From DTFZ01 sp050260375 (lineage in GTDB: Bacteria; Bacillota; Clostridia; Christensenellales; SZUA-584), in assembly GCA_050260375.1 (NCBI GenBank), contig JBLNCA010000030.1, forward strand, positions 6,082-70,081: a stretch of DNA of 64,000 nucleotides, given 5' to 3'. The position numbers and the translations under genes are program-made. The notes below the pieces were generated by a model that did no database searches, was not told where the DNA came from, and saw only the letters and a program-made list of their open reading frames with translations. This document shows, in pieces, positions 26,112 to 33,306 of the stretch. How positions within the stretch are numbered: position 1 is the first letter of the stretch; every line of letters starts with the position of its first letter.

Positions 26112-27276
26112 CTTTGACGAGATAATAGAACGTAAGGATACCGACTCTATAAAATACGACTTTGCATTAAAACGAGGCAAACCGGAAGGGCTGCTGCCGA
26201 TGTGGGTCGCGGATATGGATTTTAAAGCGCCCGATCGCGTAATCCGCGCGCTGGAGGAAAAGACGCGCCACGGCATATTCGGTTACAGCGAGGTACGCGG
26301 CGATTACTTCGATGTGCTAAAAAGCTGGTTTTCCGCAAGGTTCGGATGGGACATACAGCCCGGATGGCTTGTCAAAACGCCGGGCGTCGTATATGCGATA
26401 TGCACCGCTATACGAGCTCTGACAAACAAAGGAGACGCGGTGCTCATACAGCAGCCCGTTTATTACCCGTTTTCCGAATCGGTGAAAATTAACGACAGGA
26501 AGCTTATCGTCAATCAGCTTCTTTACGACGCGGGGCAGTATTCAATCGATTTTGAAGATTTTGAGAAAAAGATTATTGAAAACAACGTAAAGATGTTCAT
26601 ACTCTGCAATCCGCATAATCCCGTTGGCCGCGTATGGACGAGGGACGAGCTTGTCTCAATGGGCGATATCTGCGTAAAACACGGCGTAATCGTCGTCTCC
26701 GACGAAATACACGCTGACTTCGTATATCCGGGCTACCGGCATACAGTCTTCGCGGATATAAAGCCTGAGTATGCGGATTTCTCGGTGACATGCACGGCCC
26801 CGACAAAGACGTTTAACCTCGCAGGCCTTCAGATATCCAATATATTCATTCCCAACGCGGGCTTAAAGAGCAGGTTCAGGCGCGAGATTGTAAAAAGCGG
26901 CTACAGCCAGCTTAATATAATGGGGCTCGTCGCCTGCAAAGCGGCGTATGCAGAAGGCGAAGCATGGCTTGAAGAACTGAAAAGCTACCTCTGCGGCAAC
27001 CTTGATTTCCTCCGCGGATATTTAAAACAGCACATACCGCAGGTAAAGCCCGTCGAGCCGCAGGGAACATATCTCGTATGGCTGGATTTTAGTAAGCTTG
27101 GATTAAGCGACGGGCAGCTGGACAATCTGTTGGTGCACAAAGCGCGGCTATGGCTGGACGAGGGCACAATGTTTGGCGCAGGCGGCGAAGGTTTCGCGAG
27201 AATAAATATCGCCTGCCCCCGGTCTGTGCTTAAACAGGCGCTGCTGCAGCTTGGGCAGGCGATAAACGGGTTGTGA
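26104..27276 (+). CDS. MalY/PatB family cystathionine beta-lyase
   Basis: A 390-aa fold-type I aminotransferase-like enzyme. The N-terminal RGKPEGLLPMWVADMDF block is typical of MalY/PatB, and the PLP lysine is in TAPTKTFNLAGLQ; the Asn/Asp PLP contacts lie in NPHNPVGRVW and SDEIHADF. These proteins cleave the C-S bond of cystathionine or cysteine. It overlaps the preceding gene by 8 bp, so the pair could run cysteine to cystathionine to homocysteine. Confidence 0.9.
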   Translation: MFDFDEIIERKDTDSIKYDFALKRGKPEGLLPMWVADMDFKAPDRVIRALEEKTRHGIFGYSEVRGDYFDVLKSWFSARFGWDIQPGWLVKTPGVVYAICTAIRALTNKGDAVLIQQPVYYPFSESVKINDRKLIVNQLLYDAGQYSIDFEDFEKKIIENNVKMFILCNPHNPVGRVWTRDELVSMGDICVKHGVIVVSDEIHADFVYPGYRHTVFADIKPEYADFSVTCTAPTKTFNLAGLQISNIFIPNAGLKSRFRREIVKSGYSQLNIMGLVACKAAYAEGEAWLEELKSYLCGNLDFLRGYLKQHIPQVKPVEPQGTYLVWLDFSKLGLSDGQLDNLLVHKARLWLDEGTMFGAGGEGFARINIACPRSVLKQALLQLGQAINGL

Positions 27277-27291
27277 TTTAAATTCGCTACT

Positions 27292-28662
27292 TTATTTCAT
27301 ATCGTACTTTGCCGGGTCGAGCTTCTCGCACTGCGGTATCATTTTTTCCGCCAGTGTTTCGGCGTCGCCAGGCAGCGCGGCCACATCCTCGCTAAGCCTT
27401 TCAAGCCATAATATTTCCTTGCCGTCTAGCTTAAGCTCTCCTTCTTTATTCGCTTCCTTTATTTTTTCGAGCGCAAGTTCGGCCGCTTTTCTCGTCATTT
27501 CGTAATATCCTTCTTCCTTCACTATCTCTTTGGATATATCGAACACTACGTCCGGCCGCAGCACGTACGCCTGAGGGTCAAGGCTGCTGTCCGAATCCGC
27601 GAGTATATCGCGCATCAGCAGCGACGCTCCGCGCTGTGAAGCCGTGTTCATCAGCCGGCAGTCGTACGCAAGCTGTTCGAACGAAACAACGGGCGCCATG
27701 CCTCCCAGCAGCTTTATGTTCTGCACCGACTCGTTGCTCCACAAATCGGCAAGGCAGGCAGCCACGTTGCCCACCGGGCTTAGGTGCGCGCACGCGCTGG
27801 TGCGACCTTCCATCGCTATCGGTATGCCGGCAATGGCCTTTAAATACACGCCTTCATACCCACAGTCCTTGTGCGGACCCTTTGCTCCGTATTCTATTGC
27901 CACGAGGCTTCTTACCGCGGACATTACGCGCACTACGGCGGCAAACACTTTGGGGATGTAGTTCCTGTCCGCAAGCACCATCGCGGTGTTCGCAAAGCCG
28001 CACGCCGTGTCTCCTGCGGATATCGTACCCGTTTTATCCGCAATATCCGTTATCGCTTTCCAGACCTTCGCCATGTCAGCGCAGCCCAATACCGACAGCG
28101 CGAATACGGACTTTGCAATATCGCAATACATGATCGCCTCGTCATGCACCTCTTTCCCTCCGACGGACTCTATCGAGAGCAAGTCGGCGCCAGCCCGGGC
28201 ACAGCTTTCGAAAGTCTCCATAATGCTGTCCCAGTGCCTGCCGCGCCACATGTGCATAAGGCTCTCACCCTCGCGTATGTCGTTGGGCGTTATGCGCACC
28301 GCTCCTTTTATGCCGTACTTTTCCGCATATTCCTTTATAGTCTCGACGACCGTACTGCATACGTCCGTGCCCCAACGGGGATTGAACGTCATAGGAGGCA
28401 GCGTTTCCACCTCTGCAACGAAGCCCGGCACGCTAAGATCCCGCGCCCTCTCGCATATGCCGGTTAATATCTCTTTATAGTTGTTAATAACTTCGCCCAT
28501 AGTGCTCTCGTCTATAGTCATCGCCGGGAGCGTGAAGTTTATCTCGGGGTACAGCGTCCCTCCCCCTATCGTCATACCGTTCTTCAGATGTACGGGGTGC
28601 AGCGCTTTTGCGTAGATAAAATCGTCAAGATTTTTATAAGCCGCAGCGTTAAAACTTGGCAT
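27292..28662 (-). CDS. mtaB: MtaB-like methanol:corrinoid methyltransferase
   Basis: A 456-aa TIM-barrel protein of the MtaB family, which transfers the methyl group of methanol to a corrinoid protein (MtaC). The three zinc ligands of MtaB can be matched: Glu in LLSIESVGGKEVHD, Cys in SVLGCADMAKVW, Cys in GPHKDCGYEG. The N-terminal LKNGMTIGGGTLYPEINFTLP and the family length agree. No MtaC corrinoid protein or MtaA-type second methyltransferase is nearby, which is unusual. It may use another substrate or a distant corrinoid protein. It sits between the two halves of the sulfur region. Confidence 0.85.
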   Translation of the reverse strand: MPSFNAAAYKNLDDFIYAKALHPVHLKNGMTIGGGTLYPEINFTLPAMTIDESTMGEVINNYKEILTGICERARDLSVPGFVAEVETLPPMTFNPRWGTDVCSTVVETIKEYAEKYGIKGAVRITPNDIREGESLMHMWRGRHWDSIMETFESCARAGADLLSIESVGGKEVHDEAIMYCDIAKSVFALSVLGCADMAKVWKAITDIADKTGTISAGDTACGFANTAMVLADRNYIPKVFAAVVRVMSAVRSLVAIEYGAKGPHKDCGYEGVYLKAIAGIPIAMEGRTSACAHLSPVGNVAACLADLWSNESVQNIKLLGGMAPVVSFEQLAYDCRLMNTASQRGASLLMRDILADSDSSLDPQAYVLRPDVVFDISKEIVKEEGYYEMTRKAAELALEKIKEANKEGELKLDGKEILWLERLSEDVAALPGDAETLAEKMIPQCEKLDPAKYDMK

Positions 28663-28790
28663 ACCGTTTCTCCCTTCACCGTTTTTAAACCAGCATAAAG
28701 CACCTGCGCGCTTATTTCCTGTAATATCTTTTGAAAAATATCAGAATTCTCTACTATGCCTATAGGTTTTATACTTCATCGCATTATTCA

Positions 28791-28830
28791 TTTACACCCC
28801 ATCAAGCCCCACGGCTTGCTGGGGACCCCG
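28791..28830. repeat. dispersed hairpin repeat (single copy)
   Basis: TTTACACCCC, stem CCCCATCAAGCC with GGCTTGCTGGGG, then GGGGACCCCG. A stub with the same left end (TTTACACCCCAAAA) lies at 28884. It lies between the metA terminator and the mtaB start. Confidence 0.8.
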
Positions 28831-28832
28831 TA

Positions 28833-28866
28833 TAAAAACAGCGGCAGCCATGAATTGGCCGCCGCA
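28833..28866 (-). terminator. terminator of the isc-metA operon
   Basis: On the minus strand GCGGCGGCC and GGCTGCCGC form a stem around a short loop, followed by TGTTTTTAT. It starts about 40 bp past the metA stop. Confidence 0.8.
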
Positions 28867-28907
28867 ATACCCGCGTTTTTAAATTTACACCCCAAAAGCT
28901 GCCGATA

Positions 28908-29822
28908 TTAAATCTTCTCCAGCGCGTAAGGCGTCTCCTGATATACATAATAGTTGAGCCAGTTAGCGAACAGCAGGTTAGCATGGCTTCTCCACGTAAC
29001 CATAGGCTGCCGCGTCGGGTCGTCATTCGGATAGTAGTTTTTAGGCAGCGCCATTTTCATGCCTTTTTTGATATCGCGCTCGTACTCCCGCTGCAGCGCA
29101 AACTGGTCATATTCGGGATGCCCCATCACGAATATCTGCCTCCCGTTCATCGCGGAAACTATGTATATGCCAGATTCGTCCGACTCGGACAGTATCTCAA
29201 GGCGCTTATCCTTTTGTATATCCTCGTGCCTTACTTCGGTATGGCGCGAATGGGGCACGTAATATACGTCGTCAAACCCGCGCAGCAGCTTTATGTTGTC
29301 GCCTTTGAGCGTATGCGCGAACACTCCGAATTTCTTCTCAGGCAGAGGATACTTCGGTATTCCGTAATGATAGTTAAGCCCCGCCTGCGCTCCCCAGCAG
29401 ATATGGAACGTGGAGAACACGTGCGTTTTGCTCCATTCCATTATTTCGGTGAGCTCGTCCCAATAGTCCACTTCGGTAAAATCCAGCGTTTCCACGGGCG
29501 CGCCCGTGATAATGAGCCCGTCGAATTTGCGGTCCTTTATATCGCCAAAAGTTTTGTAGAACGCGTCTAAGTGTTCGGCCGACGTGTTTGTAGACGTATG
29601 CGTCGCCGTTTTAAGCAGCACGATGTCCACCTGCAGCGGCGTATTACCTATATGGCGTAAAAGCTGCGTTTCAGCCATTATCTTATCCGGCATTATGTTA
29701 AGTATTGCTATCTCGAGCGGGCGTATGTCCTGATGCAGCGCGCGTTCGTCCGTCATTACGAAAATATTCTCCTTGCTCAGCACGCTGTATGCAGGCAGGC
29801 TTTCGGGTATCTTTATTGGCAT
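28908..29822 (-). CDS. metA: homoserine O-acetyltransferase (MetA)
   Basis: A 304-aa enzyme of the MetA family. The nucleophile Cys142 is in FHICWGAQAGLNYHYG; the catalytic His and Glu are expected in VPHSRHTEV and SESDESGIY. Residue 111 is Glu (APVETLDF), the residue that selects acetyl-CoA over succinyl-CoA in characterised MetA enzymes, so the product should be O-acetylhomoserine for MetY. It lies 44 bp after an Rrf2 gene and is the last gene of the iscS-iscU-rrf2-metA operon, which couples methionine synthesis to iron-sulfur assembly. Confidence 0.93.
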   Translation of the reverse strand: MPIKIPESLPAYSVLSKENIFVMTDERALHQDIRPLEIAILNIMPDKIMAETQLLRHIGNTPLQVDIVLLKTATHTSTNTSAEHLDAFYKTFGDIKDRKFDGLIITGAPVETLDFTEVDYWDELTEIMEWSKTHVFSTFHICWGAQAGLNYHYGIPKYPLPEKKFGVFAHTLKGDNIKLLRGFDDVYYVPHSRHTEVRHEDIQKDKRLEILSESDESGIYIVSAMNGRQIFVMGHPEYDQFALQREYERDIKKGMKMALPKNYYPNDDPTRQPMVTWRSHANLLFANWLNYYVYQETPYALEKI

Positions 29823-29866
29823 ATCAGTTCATCCTTTCAAGCAATCACGTTGTTTTTACGCTTTAT

Positions 29867-30280
29867 CTATGCTTCACACTTGTTGTCGATAAGGTCCTGA
29901 AGCGACATGGAATCGAGCACATCGTATATGCGGCCGGATACCACGTCCCATACGTTTTCTTTGATGCAGCGGCAAAGGCTCTCCGCATTACTGTCGCCGG
30001 CTTCCTCTTCAACAATGGAGAGGTCGCCTTCAAGCACCTTGAGTATCTCGCTCAACCGTATCTCGGCGGCAGGCCGGGCAAGTATGTACCCTCCGCCCGT
30101 ACCCTGCAGCGAGCGGACAAGACCCGCCCGCCTTAAAGACGAAAACACCAACTCCAGGTATTTTAACGGTATGTTTTGTCTCTCGGCGATGCTTGCGACG
30201 GATACCGGTTTATCTTTAAGGTTCAACGCAAGGTCGGCAAGCGCCTTTAAGCCATATTCGCTGCCCGCGGAAAGCTTCAT
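29867..30280 (-). CDS. Rrf2 family regulator in the isc operon
   Basis: A 137-aa Rrf2 protein. MKLSAGSEYGLKALADLAL, AERQNIPLKYLELVFSSLRR and QGTGGGYILARPAAEIR are the family blocks. The sensor half has LCRC and a final KCEA, but not the three-cysteine spacing of IscR, so cluster binding is uncertain. It overlaps iscU by 4 bp and is followed by metA. It probably controls its own operon. Confidence 0.88.
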   Translation of the reverse strand: MKLSAGSEYGLKALADLALNLKDKPVSVASIAERQNIPLKYLELVFSSLRRAGLVRSLQGTGGGYILARPAAEIRLSEILKVLEGDLSIVEEEAGDSNAESLCRCIKENVWDVVSGRIYDVLDSMSLQDLIDNKCEA

Positions 30281-30648
30281 TTTTTCTGGTTTTCCCTGTA
30301 GTTTTCTATTGCGCTTTTTATCGCTTCCTCGGCGAGCACCGAGCAGTGTATCTTTATAGGCGGCAGCCCGTCCAGCGCTTCAACGACGTCCGAGTTCTTA
30401 AGCGCCAGCGCCTCCTCAATAGTCTTGCCCTTTATCATATCCGTCGCAACGCTGCTCGACGCTATCGCGGCGCAGCATCCGAACGTTTTAAACGAAGCGT
30501 CCTTTATCACGTCGTCTTCAATCCTCAAATACATTCGCATTATATCGCCGCACTGAGCGTTGCCCACTTCGCCTATCGCGTTTGCGTCTTTTAGCTCCCC
30601 TACGTTGTGCGGGGAAGCAAAATGCTCCATTACTTTTTCACTATACAT
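30277..30648 (-). CDS. iscU: Fe-S cluster scaffold protein IscU/NifU-like
   Basis: A 123-aa scaffold. The three cluster cysteines are in NAQCGD, FKTFGCCAAIASSS and IKIHCSVLAEEAI. The second site is doubled (GCC instead of the usual GCG). Standard IscU length. It overlaps iscS by 8 bp and receives sulfur from it. Confidence 0.95.
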   Translation of the reverse strand: MYSEKVMEHFASPHNVGELKDANAIGEVGNAQCGDIMRMYLRIEDDVIKDASFKTFGCCAAIASSSVATDMIKGKTIEEALALKNSDVVEALDGLPPIKIHCSVLAEEAIKSAIENYRENQKK

Positions 30649-31828
30649 TGCATACTCCTTTCGTCTGATACAACGGCGACATCTCCCTTAAGTCCTTAAC
30701 GACGCTTTTTAATGCGTCCACCGTGTAATCTATGTCCTCTTTTGTCGTGCGTTTGCCAAGCGTTATCCGGTACGAGCCGTGCGCCGTCTCGTGTTTTAAG
30801 CCTATCGCAAGCAGCACGTGCGACGGCTCGAGCGACGCGGACGAACAGGCCGAGCCTGTGGAAGCCGCGACGCCCAATGCGTTCATACGCATAAGCAGCG
30901 ACTCTCCTTCAATATAATCAAAGCTGAAGTTCGCGTTATTGGGCAGCCTTTTTGTAGCGTGGCCGTTGAGTCGCACGCCGTCTATCTCGCTCAGAACCCT
31001 GTTTATAAGATGGTCGCGCAAAGCCGTAAGCCTCGCTGCCTCTTCCGGCATCTCGGCTGCTGCAAGCTCGAGCGCCGTCGCCATGCCGACTATCCCCGGC
31101 ACGTTTTCGGTGCCCGCGCGTTTGCCGCGCTCCTGCGCTCCTCCCGCCTGAAACGATTGCACGCGCGTTCCCTTTCGTATGAACAATCCTCCTACGCCCT
31201 TGGGCCCGTAAAACTTGTGCGAGGAGAACGACATCATGTCGATAGTATCGAGCTTGTCCAGAGCTATATCCACCGCGCCCGCAGCCTGCACCGCATCTAC
31301 GTGGAAATACGCCTTTGAGTTCTCTTTTACTATTTTGCCTATCTCCTCAACAGGCTCTATCGTGCCTATCTCGTTGTTGGCAAACATTACGCTCACGAGC
31401 GTAGTCTCGGGCGTAAGGCTTGATTTTAACTGATTAAGATCAACAATGCCGTCTTCGTCCACATCGAGCCACGTTACGTTAAAGCCGTTCTCGGCAAGCC
31501 TTTTAAACGCATTAGCCACTGCCGGGTGTTCTATACGCGTAGTTATAACGTGGTTGCCCTTCTTTTTATTTGCGTATGCCGCGCCGATTACGGCCCAGTT
31601 ATCCGACTCCGTACCGCCGGATGTAAAGTATATCTCTTCGGGCAATGCGCGAAAAACGTGCGCTATTTTTGCGCGCGCGTCGTCCACCGCGCTTTTTGCC
31701 TTCCTGCCGAAATTGTGCAGGCTGGAAGGGTTGCCGTATATTTCGCTCATATACGGAACCATCGCTTCAAACGCTTCCTGTCTTAAAAATGTAGTTGCCG
31801 CATAATCCAAATATATTTCTTTTTTCAT
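30641..31828 (-). CDS. iscS: cysteine desulfurase (IscS/NifS type)
   Basis: A 395-aa PLP desulfurase that takes sulfur from cysteine to a cysteine persulfide. The PLP lysine is in SFSSHKFYGPKGVGGLF, and the catalytic Cys is in STGSACSSASLEPSHV, the long-loop group I type. The N-terminal YLDYAATTFLRQEAFEAM is typical. First gene of iscS-iscU-rrf2-metA. Its promoter is back to back with that of the serine acetyltransferase operon and shares the -10 region with it. Confidence 0.95.
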   Translation of the reverse strand: MKKEIYLDYAATTFLRQEAFEAMVPYMSEIYGNPSSLHNFGRKAKSAVDDARAKIAHVFRALPEEIYFTSGGTESDNWAVIGAAYANKKKGNHVITTRIEHPAVANAFKRLAENGFNVTWLDVDEDGIVDLNQLKSSLTPETTLVSVMFANNEIGTIEPVEEIGKIVKENSKAYFHVDAVQAAGAVDIALDKLDTIDMMSFSSHKFYGPKGVGGLFIRKGTRVQSFQAGGAQERGKRAGTENVPGIVGMATALELAAAEMPEEAARLTALRDHLINRVLSEIDGVRLNGHATKRLPNNANFSFDYIEGESLLMRMNALGVAASTGSACSSASLEPSHVLLAIGLKHETAHGSYRITLGKRTTKEDIDYTVDALKSVVKDLREMSPLYQTKGVCNV

Positions 31829-31852
31829 TGCACTACTTCCTTAAATATCATT

Positions 31853-31875
31853 ATTCCTATTGAATAACTATGATT
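31853..31875. promoter_or_regulatory. operator-like palindrome between iscS and the rrf2-SAT operon
   Basis: ATTCCTA-N9-TATGATT. It covers the -35 of the rightward promoter and the first transcribed bases of the leftward one, so a single bound repressor could shut both. Confidence 0.6.
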
Positions 31876-31888
31876 TCACTGCTATAAT
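31860..31888 (+). promoter_or_regulatory. promoter of the rrf2-cysE-xdhC operon
   Basis: TTGAAT (31860-31865), 17 bp, TATAAT (31883-31888). The -10 is shared with the iscS promoter on the other strand. Confidence 0.65.
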
Positions 31889-31912
31889 ATATTCATATTA
31901 AAGGTTTGTCAA
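31884..31912 (-). promoter_or_regulatory. promoter of iscS-iscU-rrf2-metA
   Basis: On the minus strand TTGACA (31907-31912), 17 bp, TATTAT (31884-31889). Confidence 0.75.
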
Positions 31913-31939
31913 TAGCCTTAAAAAAATATACGGAGAAAT

Positions 31940-32368
31940 ATGAAAATATCGAAGAACGGACAATATGCTCTATTGAGCGTCTGCGACCTTGCAATGCAGC
32001 ATAGCCATTCAAGCATAGCGGATATAGCGGAGCGCCACGGAATAAACAAGGGTTATCTTAGCCAGATAATTTTGAGTTTAAAAAAGGCGGAAGTCGTCGC
32101 CAGCGTTCGGGGAAAAGGCGGCGGCTACCGCTTAGGCAAGTCCCCGTCGCTGTTAACCGCCGGCGAAGTCATAAGAGCGGCGGAAGGGGAGCTTAAGCCT
32201 ACGCAATGCAGCGCTAATGGCGCTCATATCAGCTGCGCTGCATACGGCTCATGCGTAACCCGCGCATTGTGGCAGAGAATTTCAAAGGAGATAAACGATA
32301 CACTCGACAGCATAACTATAGCGGATATCACAGAGATTTATAAGAGAGGAAAATCGCCATGCAGCTGA
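31940..32368 (+). CDS. Rrf2 family regulator with three cysteines (IscR-like)
   Basis: A 142-aa Rrf2 protein: MKISKNGQYALLSVCDLAM, AERHGINKGYLSQIILSLKK, VRGKGGGYRLGKSP. The sensor loop has CSANGAHISCAAYGSC, a C-x8-C-x5-C set followed by Leu-Trp, like the iron-sulfur site of IscR. It is the first gene of the operon and overlaps the serine acetyltransferase gene by 10 bp. A cluster-sensing control of cysteine supply would fit. Confidence 0.9.
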   Translation: MKISKNGQYALLSVCDLAMQHSHSSIADIAERHGINKGYLSQIILSLKKAEVVASVRGKGGGYRLGKSPSLLTAGEVIRAAEGELKPTQCSANGAHISCAAYGSCVTRALWQRISKEINDTLDSITIADITEIYKRGKSPCS

Positions 32369-33279
32369 ACTACTGGTTAACCCAAAATTCAAAAGAGATT
32401 TCCGCGGTGCTTGCCAAAACAAATAAAAACAGCCTCCTTGGCGGCAATGTATTGAACAACGCCACAAGGGCGAAAGTACTGAGCATGCTTAAAGAGCTGC
32501 GTTCGCTTATACTTCCGGGCGTTTACGAGCGCGAGCCCTTAAACAAGGCCGTTCTCGAATCGGTTATTGAAGACAGGCTGAAAGCCGCCGCCGTTAACTT
32601 ATCCGGTATTATTGAGAGCATTTTTGAGCATGAATGCGAAGAAAAAAGCGAATGCGCCGAAAAAGCGGAGCATATCACGATAAAGATACTCGAAGGGCTG
32701 CCCGAAATAAGGGCCTTGCTGGACGCCGATATTTTGGCCGCTTACGAAGGAGACCCCGCCGCAAAATCGTTTGAAGAGATAATATTGAGCTACCCTTCGC
32801 TGGAAGCGGTAAGCATATACCGTATCGCGCACCTTTTCGCAAGCTTAGGCGTACCGTTGATTCCGCGCATAATGACGGAATACGCCCACAAAAACACCGG
32901 CATCGACATACACCCCAATGCGAAAATAGGCAAAAGCTTTTTTATAGACCACGGAACGGGCGTCGTTATAGGGGAAACGTGCACCATAGGCGATAATGTG
33001 AAATTGTATCAGGGCGTTACGCTGGGCGCAAAGAGCTTTCCGCTCGACGAGCACGGCAATCCTATAAAAGGGATAAAGCGGCACCCCGATATCGAAGATA
33101 ACGTTATTGTCTACTCGGGCGCTACGATATTGGGCAACATAAGGATAGGACATCATTCCGTTATCGGCGGCAACGTGTGGCTTACGCAATCCGTTCCTCC
33201 ATATTCAACCGTATTCAACGAACAGCCGTCGCCTTTCATAAGGCAGGCGGATTTTAACGCATCGGACTATGTAATATAA
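32359..33279 (+). CDS. cysE: serine O-acetyltransferase
   Basis: A 306-aa enzyme that makes O-acetylserine for CysK. An alpha-helical N-terminal half of about 180 residues is followed by the left-handed beta-helix with GIDIHPNAKIG, HGTGVVIGETCTIGDN and YQGVTLGA; the catalytic His is in the IDHGTG block. The length matches the EpsC-type SAT group. It is translationally coupled to the upstream Rrf2 gene. A C-terminal Ile (DYVI) could insert into CysK as in cysteine synthase complexes. Confidence 0.93.
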   Translation: MQLNYWLTQNSKEISAVLAKTNKNSLLGGNVLNNATRAKVLSMLKELRSLILPGVYEREPLNKAVLESVIEDRLKAAAVNLSGIIESIFEHECEEKSECAEKAEHITIKILEGLPEIRALLDADILAAYEGDPAAKSFEEIILSYPSLEAVSIYRIAHLFASLGVPLIPRIMTEYAHKNTGIDIHPNAKIGKSFFIDHGTGVVIGETCTIGDNVKLYQGVTLGAKSFPLDEHGNPIKGIKRHPDIEDNVIVYSGATILGNIRIGHHSVIGGNVWLTQSVPPYSTVFNEQPSPFIRQADFNASDYVI

Positions 33280-33306
33280 AAAATCAATAACAAAGGAAGA
33301 AAACAG

